Shown: positions 1-7,179 of the stretch, in pieces
How the letters are laid out: every line of letters starts with the position of its first letter
How positions within the stretch are numbered: position 1 is the stretch's first letter
Origin: Prevotellaceae bacterium UBA7028
GTDB taxonomy: Bacteria; Bacteroidota; Bacteroidia; Bacteroidales; Bacteroidaceae
Direction: 5' to 3'
Assembly (NCBI GenBank): GCA_002494215.1
Contig: DLBF01000033.1
Span: 694 to 8,094 of the forward strand
DNA length: 7,401 bases
Notes under the pieces: generated by a model
Told to the model about the DNA's origin: nothing
The model's database searches: none
What the model saw: only the letters and a program-made list of their open reading frames with translations
Translations under genes and position numbers: made by a program

Positions 1-663
1 GACCGCTATGAGCACGACGAGCGGATCACCATGATAGCCGGTTTCAACGTTGATGAAATAACGAGAGACTGTCCTTACGATTATTTTTTCACCTCGGCTT
101 TCAGCATCTGGGGATGGGCGTCGTGGCGTCGTGTGGCAGAGCAGTGGGACGAGAGTTATAGTTTCATGGCTGACGATTTTAATATGCACCAGATGGAGGC
201 CGTTGCCCGTCAGCGTGGCTATCGCAACTCGATGCTTCCCATGTTTCGTGATCACAGCCGGAGCGGAAAGGAGTATTTTGAAACTATCGACTGGGCCAAC
301 ATGATATTAAATTCGGGTTTGGCCGTTATGCCGGCGAAAAATCAGATTAACAACATCGGACTGTTGCCAGACTCCACTCATTTCAATTCAGAAATAAATA
401 CCATTCCCCGTCGCCTGCGTCGCATTTACACCATGCAGCGCCACGAACTCCTGTTTCCGCTGAAACATCCTAAATACGTCATTGAGAATGTTGACTATCA
501 GACGCGTCTGTACAAGATTAACGCATGGAATCACCCTTGGATTAAGATACAATATTCGCTGGAAGAGTTGTGCAACAACCTTCGTTACGGCAATTTTCGG
601 TTTATCTGGCAGTCGATGAAGAACCGTGTGGCGAAGCTGCTCGGATTAAAGCACTATAAATAA
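1..663 (+). CDS. Glycosyltransferase, GT-A-like, C-terminal part (5' end off window)
   Basis: The frame is open from the first base of the window, so this is the last 220 residues of a longer protein whose start is missing; the first internal ATG at position 31 is not a convincing start because coding continues upstream (DRYEHDERIT). Seen in the sequence: the string IAGFNV, then FSIWGWASWRR, a Trp-rich block that I associate with a Bacteroidetes family of GT2-like nucleotide-diphospho-sugar transferases in capsule and LPS loci. The C-terminal 100 residues are basic, with no membrane segment, so a cytoplasmic enzyme peripheral to the membrane is likely. Donor and acceptor sugars cannot be told because the N-terminal nucleotide-binding half is absent. 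It ends 6 bases before the acyltransferase gene, which suggests one transcription unit with it. The family call is from memory of motifs; a glycosyltransferase is likely, its specificity unknown. Confidence 0.72.
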   Translation, partial: DRYEHDERITMIAGFNVDEITRDCPYDYFFTSAFSIWGWASWRRVAEQWDESYSFMADDFNMHQMEAVARQRGYRNSMLPMFRDHSRSGKEYFETIDWANMILNSGLAVMPAKNQINNIGLLPDSTHFNSEINTIPRRLRRIYTMQRHELLFPLKHPKYVIENVDYQTRLYKINAWNHPWIKIQYSLEELCNNLRYGNFRFIWQSMKNRVAKLLGLKHYK

Positions 664-669
664 TTAGAA

Positions 670-1667
670 ATGAGCAAGGAACGACTTTCCAATATTGAGC
701 TGCTGCGCCTGCTGGCTATCCTCTTCATTGTGATGATGCATGCTGCCGGTTTACTTATAGGTACCGACCATCTGCCTAACCGCATTGTGCTGACGGCCAT
801 CAATGCCGTGGGCAACATGGGGGTGACGGTGTTTATCCTCATATCAGGCTATTTCGGCATCCATTTCCGGTGGTCGCGTCTGTGGACATTTTGGGCCATG
901 GCGCTTGCTACTCGTTGTTAGAGTACGCTATTATAGTGGGTACGACGGGCGTCTTCTCGCCGCAGGACCTCTATCATGCATTGACTCCCGTCACGTCGTG
1001 CCACTGGTGGTTTCTGACGTGCTATGTTGTCATCTTCTGCCTGTCGCCCTTCCTTAACCGCGCCGTCACCGGACTGACACGCCGACAGATGGAGTGGCTG
1101 CTGGGCGTACTGCTGTTTTTCTTCGTCGTGTCGCCTACCGTGTTGCGTAACTCGCTGACCGACGACATGGGCGGCAAAGGACTGCCCAACCTCATCACCG
1201 CCTACTTGATAGGTCAGTATCTTAAGCACTACACACTGCCCGACTGGTGGATGCGCCATTGCGGCAGGGGTGTCATCGTGTGTGTGGCGCTGACCTTTGC
1301 CATCAGCTTTCTGGCGGGCAGCATCAAGCCGCAGGCTACCATCCTGCTTTGCAAAGACAACAACGCATTGATGGTTGCCGGTGCCGTCCTGCTGTTCTGC
1401 TGGTTCTGCCAACATCCGTTTCGTTCGTCACTCGTCAACAAGTTGGCCACCTATGTGTTTCCGCTATACCTGCTTAACCAGACTGTCTTGTGGTGGTTAC
1501 AACCATTGCTGGAACCCCACATGTATAATGGTCTGTTCTGGTGTTACCACCTCATGGCTGTTGCCACGGTTGTAGTAGCAACATTGGTGATAGAATGGCT
1601 GCGGCGTCGGCTTCTTTCTGGAGCTATTGAATCCGTGGGAAGGCGCATCAGCGTCTATGATTTATAA
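670..1667 (+). pseudogene. Acyltransferase 3 family membrane protein, frameshifted
   Basis: Two frames together encode one acyltransferase 3 (AT3) protein. The first part (from ATG 670, stop 919-921) carries the AT3 N-terminus with the R-x10-H motif (Arg13 and His24, in ELLRLLAIL...MMHA) and the membrane-edge GYFGIHFRW block. The second part, in the frame running to the stop at 1665-1667, continues with CYSLLEYAIIV, CHWWFLTCYVV, LSPFLN and further hydrophobic segments, ending in a basic tail. Re-reading one base at about 906 joins them (WAMAL to CYSLLEY) into about 332 residues, a usual AT3 length. A single lost base, probably one T of a former CTTT, explains the break. AT3 proteins are multi-pass inner-membrane enzymes that O-acylate sugars of surface glycans; this one would decorate the glycan made here. 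GTG 870 is not a credible separate start. It may be a true pseudogene or a sequencing/assembly error; no long homopolymer or obvious slippery site is present. Confidence 0.82.
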
Positions 1668-3181
1668 TATGCTGGAACTTGCTTGTATTTAGTAAGACCG
1701 GGTATGCGGCCCTCGAATCTGTACATCAGCGCACGCCAAATTCCATAAAGGTATTCTGAGCCCAGCAGTGAGTAGCCTTGGTGCCAGATATAGCGATTCC
1801 CAAACAGGGAACGCATTTCACGATGCTCATAGGCCTTGGCATAGTTGAGCTGCGGACGTTTGTCGGTCATAAAGTAATAGCCAATAGGAAGTGCGTTTTG
1901 AGAATCTTTTGGCTGGAGGTCCTTGGTGTCGATGAAATGCCATAATTCATCTTTTGTCTTAGGCACATAAGCCACATCGAATCCTGCATAAAAAGCATAG
2001 CCTAAATTGATAACGGGCTTATGCCAGTAACAGGCCTCCACACCGGTTGTTGAACCGAACACAACGACCTTGCAGCAAGCGTCAATCAGAGCATAGGTGC
2101 TGACATCAGATTCCGGTGGAATAATGGTCAGATTAGCGTACTTCAAACGGTAAAGATCCTGGTGATAGGGATAAGGCAAGCCTTTCAGATGCGGATGAAT
2201 ACGCAAAGTGAAATGTTTATTCTCATCAGAAAGATAATGTTCCAGTAGGGTTCTGATTCCATCCAGCTGGCTTTTGAAGAGTGTAGTGTTTTCTGCTTCG
2301 CTTCCAATAGCAAAGAACTCGTCCTCGGAGCTGTTGAATATGACAATATTCTCTTTTTTAACATCCCAATTCTGCGGAAGTTTTCCCAGTTTCTGATCCT
2401 TGGCATAGATGGTGTCGCCGGCAAACCTGGCATTGCGCCGGTTCTCAAAAAACTGCCTGCCCGTACGTTCGCGGTCTTCATGGTCGTCGTTTGCCTCCCA
2501 TGTGGAGATGATGTTTTTGTAACGCGACATCACGTTATGGGGTGTTCCGTTAAAATAATTGTCTTGGCATCGGGTTCCATTAGAGACAAGAAGGTTCTCA
2601 GTACAGAGATAGTCAATGGAGAACTTGCGAGCCAAACCCAGAAGGGGCTTGTATTCGGCAAAGCGTCCGTTGTGGAACACCATCAGCTGCGGCTGAAAGC
2701 TGCTTATAATCCTCTTGAATGTCAGAATCATGCGTATCTGCATACGCATCAGGTCTTCAACGTAGTCTCTTATCTCGTCTGCCTTTGCATCAATATTCCG
2801 CGTGTAGGACACATACGAGGACAATGCGCCGTAGCCTATCTCGATGTCTTCATAGGTAATACGCTTCAGCTCGTCGAGTGTATCAAACGTGAACTGCTGG
2901 CGGTTGGCCTGCTGCCAGTCGTCGGGCGTCGTGTATTCATCTATGGAGTGAATACTGTTTAGTCCCTTGATGGCCTTCTTCGAGCGCGCCAGTTGTCTCT
3001 TCTTACAGAACCGGCACTGCAGATGATTGCCCTTGCGGTTATCATTACAGAATCCCAACGACCTGCCACACGTAACATAAAGCACATTATCGCCGGCTTC
3101 GATGTGTTCACATGCAGCCTGTATCTGACTGGCTTCCTGAAGCCCCTGCATTTCTAATGTAAAAAATAACACGTTTTTCAT
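1655..3181 (-). CDS. Capsule_synth/GT-B-like protein, candidate pseudaminic acid transferase
   Basis: 508 residues, starting 1 base after the pseI stop. Seen: an N-terminal Rossmann-like start (KNVLFFTLEMQG), then a four-cysteine cluster, C38-x6-C45-x10-C56-x2-C59, that could bind a metal; FHNGRFAEYKP at 169-179; a hydrophobic strand with IVIFNSSEDEF at 279-289; RIHPH with the HP pair at 329-330; and GSTTGVEA at 376-383 followed by KPVINLG. The HP and Ser/Thr-Thr-Gly-x-Glu-Ala blocks resemble the C-terminal half of capsule polysaccharide proteins (KpsC/KpsS type) and the HP and S/T motifs of CMP-sialic acid and CMP-Kdo transferases. There is no signal peptide or membrane span. As last gene of a pseudaminic acid operon, it is inferred to transfer that sugar from its CMP form. 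The acceptor is unknown. It lacks the PseG hallmark (N-terminal RxD...IGxGH), so it does not fill that gap. It could instead be a transferase for another sugar or a non-catalytic assembly protein. Confidence 0.68.
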   Translation of the reverse strand: MKNVLFFTLEMQGLQEASQIQAACEHIEAGDNVLYVTCGRSLGFCNDNRKGNHLQCRFCKKRQLARSKKAIKGLNSIHSIDEYTTPDDWQQANRQQFTFDTLDELKRITYEDIEIGYGALSSYVSYTRNIDAKADEIRDYVEDLMRMQIRMILTFKRIISSFQPQLMVFHNGRFAEYKPLLGLARKFSIDYLCTENLLVSNGTRCQDNYFNGTPHNVMSRYKNIISTWEANDDHEDRERTGRQFFENRRNARFAGDTIYAKDQKLGKLPQNWDVKKENIVIFNSSEDEFFAIGSEAENTTLFKSQLDGIRTLLEHYLSDENKHFTLRIHPHLKGLPYPYHQDLYRLKYANLTIIPPESDVSTYALIDACCKVVVFGSTTGVEACYWHKPVINLGYAFYAGFDVAYVPKTKDELWHFIDTKDLQPKDSQNALPIGYYFMTDKRPQLNYAKAYEHREMRSLFGNRYIWHQGYSLLGSEYLYGIWRALMYRFEGRIPGLTKYKQVPAYYKS

Positions 3182-3182
3182 A

Positions 3183-4199
3183 CTACGATTCTTTTGCTAT
3201 GTCGTTCAACGAAAATCTTTCTCCCTTCGCTAAATCACGGCACACCGTCTTTCCCAACACTTCAGGTAAGAACCTTGGATGGAGTCCAAATCCCGGGCGC
3301 ACGGAGCGAACATTATGTTCCGTAATCACGTCACCGGCCTTAACATCCTCAGCCACATATAGCGAACGGCTGAACTCACGGCCTTTAATCTTACTCGGGT
3401 CAGTAGGATAAACCACCTCACCCAATGCCTTCTCCACATTACGGATAGACTTCACCATGGCGGCAAACTCACCGATTTCCATAGAGAATGCAGCATCCGG
3501 ACCACCAATACTGCGGTCAAGAATGAAATGCTTCTCCACCAACGTTGCGCCAAGGGCGACAGCAGCAACAGCCACATCATAGCCCATCGTGTGGTCACTC
3601 AGTCCCACCTTCACACCATAGCGTTGCTTCATATCTACCATGGTCATCAGATTGGCAGCCTCAATAGGTGCAGGATAGGAAGAAGTACATTTCAATAGCG
3701 TAATATCATCATTCCCAGCATCCTTGCAGGTTTTCACAGCCAACTCAATATCCTCCGGCATAGCAATGCCCGTGGAAATCACCATGGGTTTGCCTTTCTT
3801 GGCCGCGTATTCAATCAGAGGGATATCGGTTATCTCGAAGCTGGCAATCTTCATAATGGGATTGCCAAGATTTTCGAGGAAATCGACAGCCGTATTGTCA
3901 AAGGGCGTTGAGAAACAAATCAGCCCGCATTTCTTTGCCTCATCAAAGATAGCCTGATGCCATTCCCAAGGTGTAAAAGCCTCTTGATAAAGGTCATAAA
4001 GCGTACGACCGTCCCACAAGGTGCCTTTCACCCTGAAATCCTCTGCGTCACAATTCAATGTGATGGTGTCAGCCGTGTATGTCTGTATCTTCACGGCATT
4101 AGCTCCGGCTTCTTTTGCTGCCCTTACCGATTCAAGAGCCACCTCCAACTTGTGACCGTGGTTGGCGGACAGTTCCGCCACTATGAATGTCTTGCTCAT
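3183..4199 (-). CDS. pseI: Pseudaminic acid synthase
   Basis: 338 residues, full family length. It condenses 2,4-diacetamido-2,4,6-trideoxy-L-altrose (6-deoxy-AltdiNAc) with phosphoenolpyruvate to give pseudaminic acid and phosphate, in the cytoplasm. Seen: the NeuB-type TIM barrel beginning FIVAELSANHGH (5-16), the block TLWDGRTLYDLYQEAFTPW (60-78) typical of PseI, STPFD (97-101), KIASFEITD (117-125), SDHT with His203 and EKHF with His224 as the expected divalent-metal ligands, and GGPDAAFS (232-239). A C-terminal antifreeze-like SAF domain spans about 278-338 and contains SVRPGFGLHPR. AELSANH and the WDGRTLYDLY block favour PseI over sialic (NeuB) or legionaminic (LegI) synthases. Its ATG overlaps the stop of the upstream GNAT gene by 4 bases (ATGA), a sign of translational coupling. 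Confidence 0.95.
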   Translation of the reverse strand: MSKTFIVAELSANHGHKLEVALESVRAAKEAGANAVKIQTYTADTITLNCDAEDFRVKGTLWDGRTLYDLYQEAFTPWEWHQAIFDEAKKCGLICFSTPFDNTAVDFLENLGNPIMKIASFEITDIPLIEYAAKKGKPMVISTGIAMPEDIELAVKTCKDAGNDDITLLKCTSSYPAPIEAANLMTMVDMKQRYGVKVGLSDHTMGYDVAVAAVALGATLVEKHFILDRSIGGPDAAFSMEIGEFAAMVKSIRNVEKALGEVVYPTDPSKIKGREFSRSLYVAEDVKAGDVITEHNVRSVRPGFGLHPRFLPEVLGKTVCRDLAKGERFSLNDIAKES

Positions 4200-4654
4200 T
4201 GTAACTTCAATATATAGTATATGTACTCGTTGTCTCTCGTTTGTTCCTGATATCCCAGTTTCTCGTGATACTTGATGGATCTCATATTATCAAGTTTCAC
4301 CTTGGCAGAAATGGTCTTAATGCCCTTTGCCGGCAATGAAGCCAATATCTGGCGTTCCCAGATTATTGTTTCTCCTTTGCCCTGCGTTTCTGGGTTGGCA
4401 AAAATGCCACGTTCCCACACATCATCCTCTTCCTTGGTCAGATTGTAAGTTCCGACCAACAATCCATCGCGATAGATGGCGAAATAAAGTCTTTCGCTGT
4501 TTCGCTTAAGCTTTTCAATAAAGCTAAAGTGATTTTCTTCAGGAATCACGTCCGGATTCACCATCCATTTACGAATGGCATCTAGATTTCTCAAACGTAA
4601 TATTTCCAGTTGCTGCTCGCGAGTGCAGTCAACATAGTTAATCACTTCATACAT
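4196..4654 (-). CDS. pseH: GNAT N-acetyltransferase, PseH-like
   Basis: 152 residues, one GNAT domain. In the pseudaminic acid pathway PseH acetylates the 4-amino group of UDP-4-amino-4,6-dideoxy-N-acetyl-beta-L-altrosamine, the product of PseC, using acetyl-CoA. Seen: the order of blocks follows PseH as I remember it: LRLRNLDAIRKWM near 19-31, EENHFSFIEKL at 39-49, YFAIYRDGLLVGTYNL at 57-72, RGIFANPETQGKGE at 82-95 holding the acetyl-CoA pyrophosphate loop (QGKG), and a C-terminal N-x-x-S-I-K-Y-x-E-K-L-G-Y block (123-135) followed by D-x-x-Y-I-Y-Y. Its start overlaps the stop of the upstream GNAT gene by 8 bases and its stop overlaps pseI by 4. Assignment to pseH rather than to its neighbour rests on size, the QGKG loop and block order. 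The two GNATs could have swapped roles. Confidence 0.75.
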   Translation of the reverse strand: MYEVINYVDCTREQQLEILRLRNLDAIRKWMVNPDVIPEENHFSFIEKLKRNSERLYFAIYRDGLLVGTYNLTKEEDDVWERGIFANPETQGKGETIIWERQILASLPAKGIKTISAKVKLDNMRSIKYHEKLGYQEQTRDNEYIYYILKLQ

Positions 4655-5279
4655 TGCTGTTCCAGATAGAATGTATGACTACATCTTTATACTCCCCTTG
4701 GAACAGGCAATGCTCTTTCAGCGTTGCTTCGCGGGTAAAACCGTTGGATTCCAAAGCGGTGTATAGGTGCGGACGCAAGTCAAAGGCATAGGTGTAGATT
4801 TTGTGCAGGCCAAGGTCATCGAAAGCCACCTTCTTCAGCATCGTAAGCCAGTTGCTCCAATGCTCCTGGAAGTGCTCCGCCTCCAACTGTGTGTCCATAA
4901 TAAATGAAATCTCTCCGTTACGGTCTATCCAGTTGATATGAACCAGACCGCCATACCCTATGCAGGTACCCTTGACTCCGTCGACCTCAGACGCGACTTG
5001 GCAGTGAGAGTCGAAACTCTCACTGCTCTCGCTGCTTCTTCGGTTCTCCAAATAGGAGAAAAGTATCTGATCGGGCTTGGGGTTGTCATACAGTTTGGAA
5101 ACAACATTGTCAAAGTACCGCTGCTGGTCATCCGCTTTGAGGGGACGCGCCTGACGCAGATGATAAATCTGCTCATTGCGCCACTTCATGATAGAAAACC
5201 TGTCTTCATAGCGCAACGGCACAATGGAGTAATCTCCAAGATGCTGTTCCTGTTGCTGTAAACAAATATATTGGGGCAT
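4647..5279 (-). CDS. GNAT-family acetyltransferase, second in the pseudaminate operon
   Basis: 210 residues, longer than most GNATs of this type. Seen: YSIVPLRYEDRFSIMKWRNE (17-36), the usual start of RimJ/RimL-like GNATs (Acetyltransf_3), then FSYLENR (74-80), a Ser/Glu-rich stretch of about 25 residues (81-105, SSESSES and onward), IGYGGLVHINWIDRNGEISF (107-126), and HKIYTYAFDLRPHLY followed by a GF-x-REA-x-L block (159-187). I do not see a canonical Q/R-x-x-G-x-G acetyl-CoA loop: the expected place reads TQLEAEHFQEHW. The gene sits between pseF (6-base gap) and the pseH-like gene (8-base overlap), so it probably acylates a pathway intermediate, the finished nonulosonate or the glycan. It could be the real PseH with its neighbour doing the other step. 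The 81-105 stretch coincides with a DNA hairpin and looks like an in-frame insertion. Function is inferred from context only. Confidence 0.72.
   Translation of the reverse strand: MPQYICLQQQEQHLGDYSIVPLRYEDRFSIMKWRNEQIYHLRQARPLKADDQQRYFDNVVSKLYDNPKPDQILFSYLENRRSSESSESFDSHCQVASEVDGVKGTCIGYGGLVHINWIDRNGEISFIMDTQLEAEHFQEHWSNWLTMLKKVAFDDLGLHKIYTYAFDLRPHLYTALESNGFTREATLKEHCLFQGEYKDVVIHSIWNSNV
5001..5026 (-). repeat. Perfect 11-bp inverted repeat with TTCG loop, inside a GNAT gene
   Basis: The arms are 5001-5011 and 5016-5026 (GCAGTGAGAGT and its exact reverse complement), separated by 4 bases. Read on the - strand, the transcribed strand of the operon, the loop is UUCG, closed by a U-A pair. No U-tract follows on the - strand, so it does not look like an intrinsic terminator. 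It lies in codons of the Ser-rich stretch, residues about 85-93, of the 210-residue GNAT. Confidence 0.85.
5019..5036 (-). repeat. Two 9-bp tandem repeats coding Ser-Ser-Glu
   Basis: On the - strand the units AGCAGCGAG and AGCAGTGAG lie head to tail and encode SSE-SSE, followed by a partial third unit AGT (Ser). They overlap one arm of the hairpin at 5001-5026. A unit of 9 bases can change copy number without breaking the frame. The array is very short, so chance or simple codon bias is possible. Confidence 0.6.
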
Positions 5280-5285
5280 TCTTTT

Positions 5286-5966
5286 TCACTTTTGATTCAG
5301 CAATTTATACTTCATCTCCGCCAACTTCCAGTCGGTCTCGGTGTCAATATCCTGAATGGTGGTTTCATCCACCTCTATGCCACCTATTTTAATATTACCA
5401 GCAAGCCACTGTCTGGTCTTATACCAATAAAACGTACCTGTGTCGTGATACTCCTTGGGTAAATCCTGACTGCGGCTGTTCTCATACTCTGGCCAGTGAC
5501 GCTTCATCGTACCATCCTCCGCCAAATCGAGACAACGCCAAATGGGATAGCTGAATTGTACTACAGGATAGACACAAGTGAAGTCAGACTGCTGCAAACG
5601 CTCAAAAGCCTCCACGATGCTCTTGCTCTGCACCATCGGTGCCGTAGCATAGAAGCAGCAGAAATTATCGAACTCCTTACCTAACTCCTGGTAATTAGTC
5701 AGCACTTCCTTCAACACATCTGCAGTCGTAGCATAGTCGCTGGCCGTTTCAGCAGAGCGCATAAACGGTACATTCGCACCATACTGTTTTGCCACTTCTG
5801 CAATCTCCGCATCATCGGTTGAGACCATAATCTCGTCAAACAGCCCTGATGCCTTTGCCGCCTCAATGGAGTAAGCCAGCATCGGTTTTCCTAAGAACGG
5901 CTTTACATTCTTACGAGGGATCCGCTTGCTGCCTCCACGGGCTGGTATAATACAAAGATTCTTCAT
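5286..5966 (-). CDS. pseF: Pseudaminic acid cytidylyltransferase (CMP-Pse synthetase)
   Basis: 226 residues, normal for the family. It activates pseudaminic acid with CTP to CMP-pseudaminic acid plus pyrophosphate, the donor for transfer to glycans. Seen: the N-terminal CTP-binding loop IIPARGGSKRIPRKN (6-20), GKPMLAYSIEAA (26-37), VSTDDAEIA (48-56), the substrate-side segment YATAPMVQSKSI, and QDLPKEYHDTGTFYWYK, a block I associate with PseF rather than with NeuA or KdsB. The end holds EVDETTIQDIDTETDW, with Asp residues that bind metal in the CMP-nonulosonate synthetase family. It starts 3 bases after the pseC stop and ends 6 bases before the next gene. Product and pathway agree with the neighbouring pseB, pseC and pseI; a CMP-sialic or CMP-legionaminic role is less likely because no neuB, neuC or leg genes are seen. 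Confidence 0.93.
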   Translation of the reverse strand: MKNLCIIPARGGSKRIPRKNVKPFLGKPMLAYSIEAAKASGLFDEIMVSTDDAEIAEVAKQYGANVPFMRSAETASDYATTADVLKEVLTNYQELGKEFDNFCCFYATAPMVQSKSIVEAFERLQQSDFTCVYPVVQFSYPIWRCLDLAEDGTMKRHWPEYENSRSQDLPKEYHDTGTFYWYKTRQWLAGNIKIGGIEVDETTIQDIDTETDWKLAEMKYKLLNQK

Positions 5967-5969
5967 CAG

Positions 5970-7166
5970 TTACTTAGAATAATAAGCAACAATCTTTTTA
6001 ACGGCATGTATCGTGTCGTCAACATCCTCGTCTGACATCAGGGGATAAAGGGGAATACTCATAATTCCCTTATAAATCTCTTCTGCATGGGGGCATAAGC
6101 CTTTTTCGTAGCCTAAATGCTTATAATGGGGGAACCAATACACCGGCACGTAGTGAATCTGGCACTGCACGTTCTCTGCACTCATAGCATCGAAAAACTG
6201 ACGACGCGTGCAAGTGAGCTTGTCTAAATCGAGTCTGATGATATAAAGATGTCGGCATGTGTCAGACTCAGGAATCTCCTTTTGAACAATGATGCCTGGT
6301 ACGTCTTTGAAAGCCTCGTTATATTTACAGACAATTTCCTGCCGACGCTGCTTGAACCGTTCCAGTTTCTTCAGCTGGCTCAAGAGAAGAGCCGACTGAA
6401 AGTCAGTCATGCGATAGTTATAACCCAAGCTGATTTGTTCATAATACCATATTCCCTCGTGAGGAGCATCCTCCATCAGGCTCTCATCACGAGTGATGCC
6501 ATGAGCATGAGCAAGCATGAGCTTCTTATAATAGTCGTCGTTATTCGTAGTAATGGCGCCACCTTCGCCGCTGGTAACAGTCTTAACAGGATGAAAGCTG
6601 AAACAAGTCATATCAGCTAAGCTGCCCACATGTGCGCCGTTATAGCAAGTACCGATGGCATGGGCAGCATCTTCAATAAATACTAGCCCGAACTCGTCAC
6701 ATATTTTTTGTATCTCCTTGATTCTGACTGCCTGACCGGTGAAGTCGACAGCCACTACTGCCTTGGTCTTGGGTGTAATGTGGGCTCGAATGCTTTCCGG
6801 ATCTATGTTGTATGTCTTTGGATCGATGTCGGCAAAAACCGGCTTCGCGCCGCAATAGAGCGCACAATTGGCACTGGCAGCAAAGGTAATGGGTGTTGTT
6901 ATCACCTCGTCGCCTGGGCCAATGCCAGCAGCTATACAGGCGCAATGAAGAGCTGCCGTGCCGTTACTGCACACCACGGCATGTTTTGCGCCCACATACT
7001 CAGCCAACCGTTTCTCTGCTTCCGCTACCTTCGGGCCACAGGTAATATAAGGACCGCGAAGCACATTGGTTACAGCATTGATATCGTCCTCGTCTATACA
7101 TTGACGGCCATAATAAATTTTTTCATTACGTACGGGCTTACCTCCTAAAATCGCTAATTGTTCCAT
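5970..7166 (-). CDS. pseC: UDP-4-amino-4,6-dideoxy-N-acetyl-beta-L-altrosamine transaminase
   Basis: 398 residues, a complete DegT/DnrJ/EryC1-type PLP aminotransferase. PseC transfers an amino group, usually from glutamate, to C4 of the keto-sugar made by PseB. Seen: LAILGGKPVR (4-13), SNGTAALHCA (67-76) for PLP phosphate binding, TTPITFAASAN (90-100), VDFTGQ (140-145), IEDAAHAIG with Asp166 contacting the PLP ring nitrogen (164-172), and SFHPVKTVTSGEGG with Lys195 as the Schiff-base lysine (190-203). Further blocks GYNYRMTDFQSALLLSQLKKL and QIHYVPVYWFPHY are typical of sugar aminotransferases; the overall pattern (start, HPVKTVTSGEGG) fits PseC. The ATG at 7164-7166 lies 13 bases after the pseB stop, with an A-rich leader (AAGAAAAAACT) and no strong Shine-Dalgarno sequence. 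Confidence 0.94.
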   Translation of the reverse strand: MEQLAILGGKPVRNEKIYYGRQCIDEDDINAVTNVLRGPYITCGPKVAEAEKRLAEYVGAKHAVVCSNGTAALHCACIAAGIGPGDEVITTPITFAASANCALYCGAKPVFADIDPKTYNIDPESIRAHITPKTKAVVAVDFTGQAVRIKEIQKICDEFGLVFIEDAAHAIGTCYNGAHVGSLADMTCFSFHPVKTVTSGEGGAITTNNDDYYKKLMLAHAHGITRDESLMEDAPHEGIWYYEQISLGYNYRMTDFQSALLLSQLKKLERFKQRRQEIVCKYNEAFKDVPGIIVQKEIPESDTCRHLYIIRLDLDKLTCTRRQFFDAMSAENVQCQIHYVPVYWFPHYKHLGYEKGLCPHAEEIYKGIMSIPLYPLMSDEDVDDTIHAVKKIVAYYSK

Positions 7167-7179
7167 AGTTTTTTCTTGC

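Noticed and set aside
918..1415. Open frame of 165 codons on the - strand opposite the acyltransferase
   Set aside because: The translation is Gln/His/Asp-rich with no domain, as expected for the shadow of a GC-rich membrane-protein gene.
870..1667. A separate 265-residue membrane protein starting at GTG 870
   Set aside because: Its first 12 or so residues (VASVDILGHGA) are an out-of-frame reading of the AT3 segment; the true sequence joins with the upstream frame at about 906.
2042..2056. Short inverted repeat CGGTT-GTTG-AACCG
   Set aside because: A 5-bp stem inside a conserved coding motif (GSTTG) is expected by chance and has no U-tract.
2480..2962. Open frame of 160 codons on the + strand inside the 508-residue gene
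   Set aside because: It is antisense to a gene with clear motifs, has no recognisable domain or start signal, and has shadow-like composition.
1655..3181. The 508-residue protein as the missing PseG or a PseG fusion
   Set aside because: It lacks the N-terminal RxD...IGxGH motif of PseG, is far longer, and its HP and GSTTGVEA blocks fit capsule/CMP-sugar transferase proteins better.
3183..4199. Sialic or legionaminic acid synthase instead of PseI
   Set aside because: The AELSANH start, the LWDGRTLYDLY block and neighbouring pseB/pseC-type genes fit pseudaminic acid; no neuC- or leg-type genes are seen.
6497..6523. Three close copies of CATGAGC
   Set aside because: They lie in the pseC codons for the conserved LMLAHAHGIT segment; amino acid repetition (Ala-His) explains them.
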